From: an uncultured Planctomycetota bacterium | GTDB lineage: Bacteria > Planctomycetota > Brocadiia > CAIUPP01 | Direction of reading: 5' to 3' | Length of the DNA stretch: 64,000 bases | Assembly: GCA_903901045.1 (NCBI GenBank) | Contig: CAIUPP010000121.1 | Location: forward strand, 20,396-84,395 | Part shown: piece after piece, positions 54,252 to 63,936 of the stretch | How the letters are laid out: each line of letters begins with the position of its first letter | Position numbering within the stretch: the stretch's first letter is position 1 | Translations under genes and position numbers: made by a program | The notes under the pieces: model-generated | The model's input: the letters and a program-made list of their open reading frames with translations, nothing else | Database searches by the model: none | Told to the model about the DNA's origin: nothing

Positions 54252-54279
54252 GCTCCTCCCCGCGGAGGCGAGGAGGAGC
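54252..54279 (-). terminator. GC-rich hairpin downstream of the second prepilin gene
   Basis: GCTCCTCC and GGAGGAGC arms separated by a small inner CGC/GCG stem. On the minus strand it lies 60 nt after the DUF1559 stop and is followed by gtttctctt; on the plus strand by attttccc. It probably isolates the pilin gene from the LamG gene. Confidence 0.6.
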
Positions 54280-54337
54280 ATTTTCCCTCTGTGTCCATGC
54301 ACTCCATCTGCGGCCATCAAGAGACCGTACGCAGGAC

Positions 54338-55768
54338 TTACTTGTCAATCCCAACCGCCACGTCGAACTGGTGCCATACTGCAACGCTCGTGGGGCAGGT
54401 AATGGAGCTGCCGATACACAACGGTTCGCCTGCGCCAGTCCCCGAGGGAATAGCTGTTGTGACGCCTTCACCAATAATGCCGTTCGTAGCCAGACTGAGC
54501 AGTGCCGTGGTGTCCGTACCCCAGATAAGGGGGCTTGGGAGCGCCCACCAGATGAGCCTCTGCTGCGGGTCGCCGAACCACTTGGCGCTCCAGTCACCGT
54601 ACAGGACATTGTAACCGTCGCGATGCGCATACTGCCCCATGCCCGCATCCGGCTTCGTCGGCGCGCTGGTGGACGTGCTATCCCAAATGGCTTGAGAGAA
54701 AGAGTCCGTGACGAGCGTCCTGCCTCCAAGCAACTTCTGCGTCTTGAATGTGGGACAGCCCACTTGCACCGTAACCGTCGGCTTGGTGCTGGCCAGGAAT
54801 GCTCGGTTGCTGTAGTTCACGTCTTGGCCATAAGCCGTATAAGCAAAGTTGCCCAGGAGACTTGGCACGTTGCGATAGTTGTAGGTGCATTCCACAACTC
54901 GCCCGGACCAAAAGCCCGAATATCCCCAGAGTTTGATGCCGGGCGGGGCATGATCGGGGTCTCCCCATTTGCCTTTGGAAATGGAGGTGTGGTCGAAGCC
55001 GCCTGCGCGCTTCAGTTGAGTCAACGTCGTCGCCGCGCCGAACCAAAACACGCCTTCGGCTGCCTTGGTAGAGTACGCGCAACTGCCGCTTGCGCTGTCA
55101 GCCGGCATGGTGTCACCCGCGGTCGGGCAGTAGAACGTGCGCGCATCAGCAATGTATCCACCCGCCACAAGATTACCGAGCCCGATGGGAGCCATCGCCA
55201 GGACGCCGCCTGTGGCATTCCCCGGAGCCTCATTGGCCTTCCAGTACTTCGCAGCCCACGGGTTCAAATTCATCTGCCCGGCATAGATCGTACGGTAGTA
55301 GCTGATAGCATCCAACGCGCCTGCGATGTGGTTCCCGCCGTAATAGTAGCCAGTGGCTCCAGACTCCCAATAGGGGCCTGTCCGCACGCATCCTGCGTTT
55401 GCCGGCGGGTCTGCATAGACCCCGGAGCTCACACTGAAGCCGGCAAACGTCTTGGGATCTGTGTACAGGCCGGAGTCGTTGTAGGTGACGTAGTTGGTCG
55501 ACCATCCGCCTGTACCGTCGGAAGTTGTCCAGCCGCCTCCCCATGCCGGCCAGGAGGGGAAGTACTGGCTGTAGTCAGCGCAGTAACTTTCCATGGCCTT
55601 GGCCGTCTGGTTGAGATTGTTGATGCACGCGGTTCGCCGCGCCTTCTCTCGTGCCGCAGCCAACGCCGGCAAAAGCATTCCGGCCAGAATCGCTATAATG
55701 GCAATAACAACAAGCAGTTCGATTAACGTGAAACCCCGGCAGAACGCCTGCCATAATCTCGCCCTCAT
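54338..55768 (-). CDS. DUF1559 prepilin-like protein, second copy
   Basis: 476 aa from ATG 55768 (SD AAAGGAG). Prepilin signal [20 protein letters not shown] at residues about 11-30, then [22 protein letters not shown]. The C-terminal [23 protein letters not shown], given here in shortened form, contains the H-x9-DG motif. Longer than the copy at 34306 (396 aa) with Tyr/Gly-rich middle. Together they frame the minus-strand glycan genes. An upstream in-frame ATG (55846) would add 26 hydrophobic residues and is less likely. Confidence 0.85.
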   Translation of the reverse strand: MRARLWQAFCRGFTLIELLVVIAIIAILAGMLLPALAAAREKARRTACINNLNQTAKAMESYCADYSQYFPSWPAWGGGWTTSDGTGGWSTNYVTYNDSGLYTDPKTFAGFSVSSGVYADPPANAGCVRTGPYWESGATGYYYGGNHIAGALDAISYYRTIYAGQMNLNPWAAKYWKANEAPGNATGGVLAMAPIGLGNLVAGGYIADARTFYCPTAGDTMPADSASGSCAYSTKAAEGVFWFGAATTLTQLKRAGGFDHTSISKGKWGDPDHAPPGIKLWGYSGFWSGRVVECTYNYRNVPSLLGNFAYTAYGQDVNYSNRAFLASTKPTVTVQVGCPTFKTQKLLGGRTLVTDSFSQAIWDSTSTSAPTKPDAGMGQYAHRDGYNVLYGDWSAKWFGDPQQRLIWWALPSPLIWGTDTTALLSLATNGIIGEGVTTAIPSGTGAGEPLCIGSSITCPTSVAVWHQFDVAVGIDK

Positions 55769-55952
55769 ACGCTTCTCCTTTTGTAAAGACAGAAGCAACG
55801 GAACCATGACCCCAAGGACTGCCAGACAGAACATCATTGTTCCCACGTCGGGCCCTCCTCTCCAGAGCGGATGATCGCTAATGACTGCCGCCTACTTAGA
55901 CGTTGCGCCTGCGTTCCACCATCCTCCGGGCACTCTCAGAATCGGAACTCCA

Positions 55953-56954
55953 TCAGTTGCGCGGGGCTGGCCCGGTGCTCTTGCGGATGACAAGGGTCTC
56001 CGGCAGCTCGATGGATTCGAGCGGACGCTCCGGCTCATCAATTCTTGACAGCAGCAACTCTCCCCCGCGCCGCCCCATCTCGGCAAAAGGCACGTGCACG
56101 GTCGCGAGGGGGGGATTTGTCAGTTCAGCGCTTCCATTGTCGTCAATGCCAACCACGCTGACTTCTGGGCCGACGCGCAATCCTCTTTCGGCGAGAGCTT
56201 GGACCGCAACCATAGCGATATCGTCGTTGTAGCACATGAACGCGGTCGGGGAGTGGCCATTTGCAAAGAGCGCCGAAATCCGCTCACGGACATCACAATG
56301 TATCTCGCTTCCCGGGGAGGCAATCAGGCCGCGTTCCGCCACGGTCGTGAGAAACCCGTGAAGCCGCATGCCCGCCGTGGGGGCATGATGCCGCCCTGGG
56401 GGAATATCAGTATTGATGTAGGCGATGCGCCTGTGCCCAAGGGCGGCGAGGTGTTCGATGGCCTGGTGAACGCCTCCTGCGCTGTCAGAATGCACGCAGT
56501 CCATGTCGCTAACCAGACCGAGATTGACGCCAACGCAGGGAAGACTTGTGGCCTTGAGCCATTCTAAAAGTCTTGGGTGAGGAAAGCTGCTGATCATAAC
56601 GCCGCCTACGGCTCTTTGGCTGAGCAACCGGGGAACCCCTGTCTGTCCCTCATCGCTGATCAGAACCACGTCCATGCCACGTTCGTGGACGGAATCACTG
56701 AGCCCGTCAATGATCGCGGCTGCACAAGGGCCGATGTGGCAGCCTTCTGAGACGGTATACGGAGCAACTCCGATAAGTCTCGCCTTGCCACAGGCCAGAC
56801 TGCTTGCAGCCGCGTTCGGCGCATAGCCCAGGTCGCGGGCAATCCGCACGATTCGCTCTCTCGTCGCAGAATTCACACCCGGCCCGTTTCGAAGCGCCAC
56901 GGAAACTGTGGTCGCTGAAACGCCAGCCAAGTTCGCAATCTTCTCGAGACTCAT
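55953..56954 (-). CDS. LacI-family transcriptional regulator
   Basis: 333 aa. N-terminal HTH with hinge: MSLEKIANLAGVSATTVSVAL, then VNSATRERIVRIARDLGYAPN. The periplasmic-binding-protein-like sensor domain follows: LIGVAPY, VGVNLGLVSDMDCVHSDSAGG, FMCYNDDIAMVAVQALAERGLRVG and a C-terminal LPETLVIRKSTG. Typical length. It is divergent from the sialidase-led operon and is expected to repress it until a sugar ligand binds. Confidence 0.95.
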   Translation of the reverse strand: MSLEKIANLAGVSATTVSVALRNGPGVNSATRERIVRIARDLGYAPNAAASSLACGKARLIGVAPYTVSEGCHIGPCAAAIIDGLSDSVHERGMDVVLISDEGQTGVPRLLSQRAVGGVMISSFPHPRLLEWLKATSLPCVGVNLGLVSDMDCVHSDSAGGVHQAIEHLAALGHRRIAYINTDIPPGRHHAPTAGMRLHGFLTTVAERGLIASPGSEIHCDVRERISALFANGHSPTAFMCYNDDIAMVAVQALAERGLRVGPEVSVVGIDDNGSAELTNPPLATVHVPFAEMGRRGGELLLSRIDEPERPLESIELPETLVIRKSTGPAPRN

Positions 56955-57238
56955 AGTATAAGCATCCTATCCAAAGCGCTTCGTATTGAAGTATAATGGC
57001 CAGCCCTATTAATGTCAAGAAGAAAATTATTGTTGAAGCGCAATGTACTCCTATCATACCGTATGGCAGTGTGTTAGGATTGTTTTTACCTCAGCCATTC
57101 GCTTGATTGGAGATGGTGTTGGACGTTACAGTTGCGCTACGGTTAGTGAAGTGGTATAAGATGGACACCTTGAAAGGGAACTTAGATTGCGCTGTCGCTG
57201 CCGTATACGATCTTCTTCTCATTAGAGGGATACAAGAG
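56955..57238. promoter_or_regulatory. Divergent regulatory region of LacI gene and sugar operon
   Basis: 284 nt. AAGCGCTT at 56974-56981 is a palindrome of the type at the centre of LacI-family operators and lies just upstream of the lacI-like start, fitting autoregulation. A TATAAT lies at 56992. A plausible plus-strand sigma-70 promoter is TTGTTG, 16 nt, TATCAT near 57032-57059, with a half-site GAAGCGC overlapping its spacer. Confidence 0.5.
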
Positions 57239-58360
57239 ATGAAGGTAGCCGACGAAGGATACATTCTTAATACCGAGACTGCTTCAGGCCCCCTGAAAGT
57301 TTGCACAGGCCTGTCCCTCCGCCCAATTGCATCGGGAAGTATTCTGGCCACATTTCGGGTCGGAAGCGCAAAGGATTCCGCTGACGGCAATGTCTTCGTG
57401 GCAGAGTCGCTTGACCGCGGTGAGACGTGGGAGGTCATCTGCCAAGGTTTCCGAAGTTCATTCCAAGGGGTCCGCGGAGAAATCCGGGCGTCTCACATTG
57501 CCCAGCCGAAGCCCGGAAAGCTCGTTGCGTTCATGACATGGTTTGAACGGCCCGAACCTGGCAGCAAGCTATATGACGCCAAAACCGACCGCCTGTTGAA
57601 AAGTCGCCTTCTGGCCGCACAGTCAGAGGATGGCGGGCGAAGTTGGGACGACTATCGCGAAATTGACACCTCCCCATTCACGGGCTGTGCGCAGTGCGGC
57701 CCCATCCTGCAACTGCCCTCCAAGCTGCTCATTCCCTTTGAGACTTATGAGCGTCCCGAAGGCGTGCCGCAGTCCATTCAGACCGCCCGCTGTTTGCCCA
57801 CAGCCGACGGGCGGCTCTTTGACCCAATCGTGACCGTGGCCAAGGATAGTGACCAGAAGGTCTTCTACTGGGACGAGCGGCTGGCGTATTCGCCCAACCA
57901 TCAGCGACCGGTGGCGCTCTTCTGGACGTATGACCGGGCTGCGCAGAAGGACATGCCGATCCACATCGCATGGTCTTCGCCAGACGGTCAAACGTGGGAG
58001 CCGCCTCGCTCAACCGGCGTCCGCGGCCAGATAGCCTTGCCCCTGCCGCTACCGGACGGACGCTTGCTGGCGTTCTATGTTCATCGTCATCCGCTCGGCT
58101 CCATGCGCCTCATTCTCTCTAATGACGCCGGCAGGACGTGGGATTTGGACGGCGAGTTGGTCGTTTACGAAAACATGGGATCGGGGCAGAGAGGCATGGC
58201 GGGCGAGAGCGACTTCGCGAAGTACTGGGAGGACATGAGCACCTGGACGTTTGGCCACCCGGCCGGTGTTGTACTGGACAAGAGCAGCGTCCTTCTTGCT
58301 TATTATGCTGGCAAAAGCAAGGAATGTCTGAGTGCACGCTGGGCGCGCGTGGAAATCTGA
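57239..58360 (+). CDS. Sialidase/BNR-type six-bladed propeller protein
   Basis: 373 aa from ATG 57239 (SD agaggg). Four Asp-box motifs (S-x-D-x-G-x-x-W type): SLDRGETW near 58, SEDGGRSW near 129, SSPDGQTW near 245, SNDAGRTW near 295. TGLSLRPIASGSILATFR at the start and KPGKLVAF fit a beta-propeller of the exo-alpha-sialidase superfamily. No signal peptide. Sialic acid catabolic genes (nanA, nanE) are absent here, so the glycan may be other than sialic acid. It is the first gene of a six-gene operon. Confidence 0.8.
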   Translation: MKVADEGYILNTETASGPLKVCTGLSLRPIASGSILATFRVGSAKDSADGNVFVAESLDRGETWEVICQGFRSSFQGVRGEIRASHIAQPKPGKLVAFMTWFERPEPGSKLYDAKTDRLLKSRLLAAQSEDGGRSWDDYREIDTSPFTGCAQCGPILQLPSKLLIPFETYERPEGVPQSIQTARCLPTADGRLFDPIVTVAKDSDQKVFYWDERLAYSPNHQRPVALFWTYDRAAQKDMPIHIAWSSPDGQTWEPPRSTGVRGQIALPLPLPDGRLLAFYVHRHPLGSMRLILSNDAGRTWDLDGELVVYENMGSGQRGMAGESDFAKYWEDMSTWTFGHPAGVVLDKSSVLLAYYAGKSKECLSARWARVEI

Positions 58361-58411
58361 GTCACCTCTGCTGGCGCGAGCCGCAGGGATTGCTGCGAGG
58401 CATGAAGAGAA

Positions 58412-59419
58412 ATGAAACCGTTGATCATATTAGAGGATGATCGGTTCATCTGGGAGACCGAACTGAACGAATTTGTGCCAAATCGCATTTTTGACGCGCA
58501 CACCCATTTCTACGATACCCGCCTCATGTCTAAGGCCGACCACGAGAAGTACGCGTTCATGCAAGCCTGCCCACGAGTGGGCCTTGCCGAATTGCGCCAG
58601 TTATCCGCCATGATCTTTCCGAATCGGGAGCTGCATTCACTGGCCAGCGGCATGCCGCGCAGAAGCACGGACTTGGCCGCCACGGATGCCATGGTTGGCG
58701 AGCAGGTCACAATGGATCCCCTCTCCATTGGTCTCATGCTGGCGCACCCGAGGCTCAGTCGCGCGGAGGTCGAGAAGCAGCTCGACCGTACCGGCCTGCA
58801 CGGATTCAAACCCTACATGTGCTTCTCGACGAGTCCCGATCCGTCGCAGAGCACGATCCTGGAGATGTTGCCCGAGTATTACTGGCAAATAGCGAATGAC
58901 CGCGCCCTCATTATACTTCTGCACATGGGAAGGCATGCGTCGTTAGCGGATCCTGTAAATCAGCGCGACATTCGGAAATTGTGCGAGCGGTATCCGGGTG
59001 CGCGGTTGCAACTAGCGCACTGCGCGCGATGCTTCACCTCCCAGATCGCCGAAACTGGCCTTCCGACCGTTGCGGATCTGCCCAACGTGCATGTAGACAC
59101 CTCCGCCGTGTGTGAAACTGAGGTGTTCCATATTCTTCTCGACGTCTGGCCACGCGAGAGAATTCTCTTTGGAACGGACAACTGCGTGGCCGGACTCATG
59201 CGGGGGAAGTATGCCGGCTTCGGCAAGGGCTGGTATGGCATTTTCGACAGCAACACGACGGCTTTTCAAGCGCCGCACGTGCCGTTCCCGCCCACATTCG
59301 TCGCCTATGAGAACCTCCGCGCGTTGCGCATGGCGGTACGGCGCAAGGGATGGGGAAAGTCTGAGATCGAGGATCTCTTCTGGAACAACGCTCAGCGGAT
59401 ACTATTTCGGGTGGGCTGA
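58412..59419 (+). CDS. Amidohydrolase-2-type metal-dependent hydrolase
   Basis: 335 aa. The metal-binding start FDAHTHFYDT is at residues 28-37. Further strands: LIILLHMGRHA near 170 (His), LQLAHCARCF near 195 (His), and ILFGTDNC near 250 (Asp) complete an amidohydrolase_2 TIM barrel. Members decarboxylate or hydrolyse cyclic acids and lactones. In this operon it may open a sugar lactone. Confidence 0.85.
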   Translation: MKPLIILEDDRFIWETELNEFVPNRIFDAHTHFYDTRLMSKADHEKYAFMQACPRVGLAELRQLSAMIFPNRELHSLASGMPRRSTDLAATDAMVGEQVTMDPLSIGLMLAHPRLSRAEVEKQLDRTGLHGFKPYMCFSTSPDPSQSTILEMLPEYYWQIANDRALIILLHMGRHASLADPVNQRDIRKLCERYPGARLQLAHCARCFTSQIAETGLPTVADLPNVHVDTSAVCETEVFHILLDVWPRERILFGTDNCVAGLMRGKYAGFGKGWYGIFDSNTTAFQAPHVPFPPTFVAYENLRALRMAVRRKGWGKSEIEDLFWNNAQRILFRVG

Positions 59420-59492
59420 CTCCATGAGGCCCACATGGTGGATACTCTCTGCGCCCGTTCAGGACAACCTCCTTTCTTGAGAGGACTCTGCT

Positions 59493-60563
59493 TTGACGAC
59501 GCGCGACTTGTGGTCCGAAATCATGTCCTACGGCACATTTGACCGCATGCCGGTGATTCATTGGGCGGGGTGGGATGAAACACACGAGCGCTGGATCAGG
59601 GAGGGCATGCCTAACCGAGTTGATCACCTGGAGTACTTTCAAGCGGTTCCGCCTTGGCGCTTTGTCTCAGTGGAACTCTTCCTGCATCCGGTCTTTGCCG
59701 AAGAGACGCTGGAAGAGACCGGCGAGTACCGCATCTTTCGCGATGAGAGCGGCGTAATTCAGAAGGCGTGGAAGCACAAAAGTTGCATACCCCATTTCAT
59801 TGACTTCACGCTCAAAGAAGCGAAGGACTGGCCCGAGTACAAGAGGCGGCTTCAGCCAGATACAGGTCGCATTCCGAAGAACCTGGAAGAAATCATCAGC
59901 GTAACAGAGGCCTCCGGCGATGTCATCGCCATAAGCATCGCGCCGATGATGGGCTGGATTCGCAACTGGATGGGCGTGGAGAACATGTCCTTTCTCATGT
60001 ACGATGACCAGAAGTGCTATGCCGACATGGTCATGACCCTGGCCAATCTTACCTGCTGGGGGATTGAACAGGTGCTTCCAAAGATGAAGACCAGGCCGAA
60101 CCTGGGTTTCGGATGGGAAGACATCTGTGGAAAGAGCGGGCCGCTTATCAGCCCGGACATCTTCGCCAAATGCGTGGCACCTGGTTACAGGAAGATTCGC
60201 AGCAAGCTGGAGGAGCATGGCATCAAACTGTTTGGGATTGACTGCGATGGACTGGTCGAACCGCTGATTCCCCATTGGCTGGACGCCGGAGTGAACCTCC
60301 AGTTCCCGGTCGAGTACGGCACGTGGCAGGCGACGCCAGAAGATATACGAACGAAGTTCGGGAAGGAATTGCGCATCGTCGGCGGCTTCAACAAGCTTGT
60401 CCTGGAGAAGGGGCGCGCCGCGATTGATGCCGAAATTGAGCGCCACATCTCCCTCATGAAGGAGGGGGGCTTTGTTATGATGCCCGATCACCTGATTACT
60501 CCAGGCACGCCGCTTGAAGACTACAGGTACTATCTTAACAGGATGCGTACTCTGCGATTTTGA
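59493..60563 (+). CDS. Uroporphyrinogen decarboxylase-like protein
   Basis: 356 aa from TTG 59493 (SD gagagga); ATG 59523 is alternative. Residues show the UroD barrel: SYGTFDRMPVIHWAG near 11-25, ISIAPMMGWIRNWMG near 148, LGFGWEDICGKSGPLISPDIF near 205, GIKLFGIDCDGLVEPLIPHWLDAGVN near 245 (shortened here), GGFNKLVLEKG near 300. Such UroD-like genes in sugar operons of PVC bacteria are related to corrinoid methyltransferases (MtaA/CmuA-like) and probably do not make haem. Reaction unknown. Confidence 0.8.
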   Translation: MTTRDLWSEIMSYGTFDRMPVIHWAGWDETHERWIREGMPNRVDHLEYFQAVPPWRFVSVELFLHPVFAEETLEETGEYRIFRDESGVIQKAWKHKSCIPHFIDFTLKEAKDWPEYKRRLQPDTGRIPKNLEEIISVTEASGDVIAISIAPMMGWIRNWMGVENMSFLMYDDQKCYADMVMTLANLTCWGIEQVLPKMKTRPNLGFGWEDICGKSGPLISPDIFAKCVAPGYRKIRSKLEEHGIKLFGIDCDGLVEPLIPHWLDAGVNLQFPVEYGTWQATPEDIRTKFGKELRIVGGFNKLVLEKGRAAIDAEIERHISLMKEGGFVMMPDHLITPGTPLEDYRYYLNRMRTLRF

Positions 60564-60614
60564 GCCGACGACGGGAAACAAGATGCGTAAGATCACACTT
60601 GAGGAGCGACAACC

Positions 60615-61814
60615 ATGCCGTTGAAACGCCACCGACTGGCACTCATCGGAGGAGGCCATCGCGGGATATACATGGCGCTCCAGATGCTGCGAGACCCCGC
60701 CCGTGCGGAACTGGTGGCCGTGGCCGAACCACGAGAGGACCGCCAGACGGACTGCCGGCGAGCGTTGCCGACTCCGACGGAACGGTATTACCGCGATCAC
60801 CTGAAATTGCTAAAGCACGCCGCCGAGCTTAGTCTCGATGCCGTAATCGTCGCCACAACCGTCTCCACTCACTGCAAGATCGCCTGCGCCTGCATGGAGG
60901 CCGGATTGGCGATCTTTCTGGAAAAACCCATGGCCCGCACGATTGAGGAAGCCTGGCAAATTGTGAAAGTTGCCGAACGTACACACATTCCGGCCCAGGT
61001 GGGCTTCAATTTGCGATATACATCCTTTTGCGGAGAGCTTCACCACAACATAACGTCCGGAATAATTGGGTCAGTCGTGGCCATCAACTGGACGGAGGCA
61101 ATTTCATTGCGCCACTGGACCGAGGGCTACTGCCGCAACGGGGCTTATTCCCACAGCTCGGTCATCGGCTCCTGGTTGCTTGAGAAATCCTGTCACGACA
61201 TGGATCAATTCAACTGGCTACTCGGCAAGCGCTGCGAGAGAGTGGCCTCGTTCGGGAGCCGCAGCTTCTTTATGCCTCGCTCGGATGTCCCCAAACGATG
61301 TGCCGACAAGTGCCCTGTCTATGGGAATTGCCTGTTTGTGCGAGTCCCCGAAGCTACGGGCATGTCAGCATGGTTGACGCCGGAGGAGGTCGAAGCGTGC
61401 GTATACCATGTCCACTCCGATCTCCTCGACCACCAAGCAGTGATCTTCGAATACGCGGGCGGGGCGACCGTCAGTTTCACTCTGGTTCCGAATGCCCCTC
61501 GGGACACTCGCACCATGACCATCTACGGAACTGAAGGGACGATCAGCGGGGACCTTGAAGACAACTGGTTCTCAGTGCATAGTTTGCGGACTGGTACGGA
61601 GACCACCGTTCGCCTGAAGAAGGAAGAGGGCGACCATGGCGGCAGCGACGAACGGACCGCATTGGCATTTTTAGACTACTTGGATGACCCCGCCAACCGC
61701 CCCAGAACCGGGGTGCGTGAAGGTTTCGAAGCCATGTTGCTGGCCTGCGCGGCGGATATCGCCTCAAGAGAACACCGTGTAGTTGAACTGGAGGCGTTTC
61801 GCTCGACTGATTGA
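60615..61814 (+). CDS. Gfo/Idh/MocA-family oxidoreductase
   Basis: 399 aa, SD GAGGAG. Rossmann domain LALIGGGHRGIYMAL (residues 7-21), DAVIVATTVSTH near 77, and the family signature FLEKPMARTIEEAW near 101-114. The C-terminal half has RNGAYSHSSVIGSWLLEKSCHDMDQFNW, with KSCHDMD carrying the usual His/Asp, then a Cys-rich segment (CADKCPVYGNC) that is unusual for the family and might bind metal. Dehydrogenation of a sugar or inositol derivative is the expected reaction. Confidence 0.9.
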   Translation: MPLKRHRLALIGGGHRGIYMALQMLRDPARAELVAVAEPREDRQTDCRRALPTPTERYYRDHLKLLKHAAELSLDAVIVATTVSTHCKIACACMEAGLAIFLEKPMARTIEEAWQIVKVAERTHIPAQVGFNLRYTSFCGELHHNITSGIIGSVVAINWTEAISLRHWTEGYCRNGAYSHSSVIGSWLLEKSCHDMDQFNWLLGKRCERVASFGSRSFFMPRSDVPKRCADKCPVYGNCLFVRVPEATGMSAWLTPEEVEACVYHVHSDLLDHQAVIFEYAGGATVSFTLVPNAPRDTRTMTIYGTEGTISGDLEDNWFSVHSLRTGTETTVRLKKEEGDHGGSDERTALAFLDYLDDPANRPRTGVREGFEAMLLACAADIASREHRVVELEAFRSTD

Positions 61815-61896
61815 AAACTCTAAGGTCAAGCCGACAGACGCGCCTAGCTCGGTCCTTGGAATTCTCGACCGGCCGGATACCGAGAAAGGAAATAAC

Positions 61897-62736
61897 TTGC
61901 GTAAGCTCACACTCGGCGCCGCAAGCATGGCTCATGCGAAGTTGGAAGGCAAAGAGATTCTGCCGGACACCATCAAGCCTCGGATCAAGGAGGCGCAAGG
62001 GCTTGCGGAGGAAGCGGCGCGGCGAAAGTGCGATCTGCTGTGCCTGCCGGAACTCTTCGCTGACCCGACGCAGGGAACGCAGATGGGCAAGTTTGCGGAG
62101 CCGCTCGGAGGGCCAATCACATCTTGGCTCGCAAAGAGGGCGAAGACGCTAGAGATGGCCATCGCGGCCAGCGTGACGTTAAAGAGTGGAAACCGTTTGA
62201 CGAACACCGCCGTTCTTTACGGCAAGGATGGCACGCTCGTGGGGTCCTACGACAAGGTTCATCTCCCTCCCGGCGAACGGGACGTGGCTTCGCCCGGCGC
62301 AAGCTTCCCGGTTCTTGAGATCGAGGGCATCAAGGTTGGCATGCAGATTTGTTACGACTTGGGGTTCCCCGAGGGATGCCGCATCCTGGCGGTCAAGGGT
62401 GCGGAACTGATCCTCTGGCCGAACATGTGGGGCGGGATGCCGGAAGGGGTCACCGACGTCATCATGAAGGCGCGCGCCATAGAGAATCAGGTGTGCCTGG
62501 TTTCGGCCGCGTATATCCTGACGGGAGGCACGGACCCACGCGCCGCCGTGATACACGGACGCAGCTGCATCATTGATTCCAGCGGGGTTATTCTTGCTGA
62601 AGTCGGTCTCCAACCGGGAGTGGCGACGGCGGCGGTCGATTTCGATGTGCCGTTGCTGGACTTCGCCGAACGGCGTGGCGGGCGGTTTCCCCACCGCATG
62701 CCGCAGACGTACGGGGACTTGACGGATGGGAGTTGA
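61897..62736 (+). CDS. Nitrilase-superfamily carbon-nitrogen hydrolase
   Basis: 279 aa from TTG 61897 (SD gaaagga), where the nitrilase fold begins (KLTLGAASM); a TTG at 61783 inside the previous gene is less likely. The catalytic triad is visible: Glu in LCLPELFAD, Lys in YDKVHLPPGE and Cys in QICYDLGFPEG. Members cleave amides or nitriles, including N-carbamoyl compounds. The neighbours suggest action on an amino sugar or derivative. Confidence 0.9.
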   Translation: MRKLTLGAASMAHAKLEGKEILPDTIKPRIKEAQGLAEEAARRKCDLLCLPELFADPTQGTQMGKFAEPLGGPITSWLAKRAKTLEMAIAASVTLKSGNRLTNTAVLYGKDGTLVGSYDKVHLPPGERDVASPGASFPVLEIEGIKVGMQICYDLGFPEGCRILAVKGAELILWPNMWGGMPEGVTDVIMKARAIENQVCLVSAAYILTGGTDPRAAVIHGRSCIIDSSGVILAEVGLQPGVATAAVDFDVPLLDFAERRGGRFPHRMPQTYGDLTDGS

Positions 62737-62739
62737 GCC

Positions 62740-63606
62740 ATGAATCGTCTCCTTCTGCTCGGAACAGGCACGCCAACTCCAACGCCGGACTCGTTCGGCA
62801 CATCCTACGTCCTGCAACTGGGCGATGAATTCCTGATGATCGACTGCGGCCCCGCCGCCACACACAAACTGGTCAAGGCAGGCCTGTGGCCAACAAAGGT
62901 CGACTACCTCTTTTTCACGCATCATCATTTTGACCACAATGTGGACTACCCATGCTTCCTGCTGTGCCGCTGGGACCAGAGTACCGGGAAAGAGAACCTC
63001 CTTAGAGTCTTTGGCCCGCCACCGACGCGTCGGCTTACCGACCGTCTGATCGGCCCGGAAGGTGCTTTTGCGGAAGACTGGAAGGCGCGCGTTGGAGCGC
63101 CGGTGAGTCAGCATGTGTTCAAGAACCGGGGCGGCTTGCTGCCGCGGCCGGAACCAAGGGTCGTGGCCACTGACGTCGGCCCTGGCATGGTCATTGAAAC
63201 GGCCAACTGGCGCATCAACGCCGCCCGAGTGCATCACGTGGAGCCATGGCTTGAATCACTCGCTTACCGGGTGGAGACGCCGGCCTTGACGATCACTTTT
63301 GCTGGCGATACGGGACTGTGCGAATCGGCCATCAATCTAGCCAAAGGCAGCGACGTGCTTGTCGTCAATTGCTGGGACCACCAGGACATCATGGAGCGCA
63401 ATGGTGAGGCTCCTGGCCAGACGGGCACGCGCGATGCAGCACAGATGGCGACACAATCCGGAGTGAAGACACTCGTTCTGACCCACATGGGAAAGCGGAT
63501 GACCTCACCGGGTCTGAAGGAAGACGCGCTTGCCGAGATTGGCGGGCACTTCAGAGGCGTGATTATCTTCGGCGAAGAACTAATGGTCCTGGAGGTGACA
63601 AGTTAG
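62740..63606 (+). CDS. Metallo-beta-lactamase-fold hydrolase
   Basis: 288 aa, SD gggag, 3 nt after the nitrilase stop. The fold starts LLLLGTGTPTPTPDSFG, with LMIDCGPAATHKLV near 29, zinc motif FFTHHHFDHNVDYP near 61-74 (HxHxDH type), a central His (RVHHVEPWLES), TFAGDTGLCESA near 186 and LTHMGKRM near 246. It resembles RNase Z/lactonase-like hydrolases; in this operon a lactonase or phosphodiesterase role is likelier than tRNA processing. Confidence 0.9.
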   Translation: MNRLLLLGTGTPTPTPDSFGTSYVLQLGDEFLMIDCGPAATHKLVKAGLWPTKVDYLFFTHHHFDHNVDYPCFLLCRWDQSTGKENLLRVFGPPPTRRLTDRLIGPEGAFAEDWKARVGAPVSQHVFKNRGGLLPRPEPRVVATDVGPGMVIETANWRINAARVHHVEPWLESLAYRVETPALTITFAGDTGLCESAINLAKGSDVLVVNCWDHQDIMERNGEAPGQTGTRDAAQMATQSGVKTLVLTHMGKRMTSPGLKEDALAEIGGHFRGVIIFGEELMVLEVTS

Positions 63607-63668
63607 TGCACGCCTAGTAGCATAGTGCGGCAGGTGTTATCTCCCCTGCGAAGCCCACGCAGGTACAG

Positions 63669-63872
63669 ATGTCCCTGCGCGAGCCGCCGCTCGTAGACCG
63701 TGTTTGCGACCAGGTGCGCCAGATGTACGAAGGCGGCGTGAGCTTCATGAAGATCGGAAACAAGTTGGGAATCCCGACCGGAATGGCGGCTGCCGCATAT
63801 CAACGGTACTACGTTTCGCGTGGCCTGCCGGTGCCTCCGCGTAGGGGAGTCCACCAGCGCCAAGCTGGCTGA
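63669..63872 (+). CDS. Small HTH-like protein or recombinase remnant
   Basis: 67 aa. CDQVRQMYEGGVSFMKIGNKLGIPTGMAAAAY has HTH character, followed by a basic tail (PVPPRRGVHQRQAG). This resembles the DNA-binding tails of serine recombinases; no catalytic part lies upstream. It may be a free small regulator or a decayed end of a recombinase gene. Weak SD. Confidence 0.4.
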   Translation: MSLREPPLVDRVCDQVRQMYEGGVSFMKIGNKLGIPTGMAAAAYQRYYVSRGLPVPPRRGVHQRQAG

Positions 63873-63901
63873 AGAAGTTCTCCTGTCATCTGTTCATCCC
63901 C

Positions 63902-63936
63902 TACACCCCTGTCAGCGCGGGGGTGTATTCCCCCGC
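63902..63936. terminator. Two mutually exclusive hairpins near the right edge
   Basis: TACACCCC (63902-63909) pairs with GGGGTGTA (63920-63927); alternatively GCGGGGG (63917-63923) pairs with CCCCCGC (63930-63936). The central arm is shared. A third weaker inverted repeat TTATTC/GAATAA (about 63943-63969) flanks a run of T. It may be a terminator of the operon or the end of a mobile element. Confidence 0.5.

Noticed and set aside
54371..55726. Plus-strand 451-codon frame opposite the second prepilin-like gene
   Set aside because: Antisense shadow of the DUF1559 gene; no domain, Arg/Gly/Val-rich.
59667..60800. Minus-strand 377-codon frame opposite the UroD-like gene
   Set aside because: Antisense shadow; the UroD-like frame has clear family motifs.
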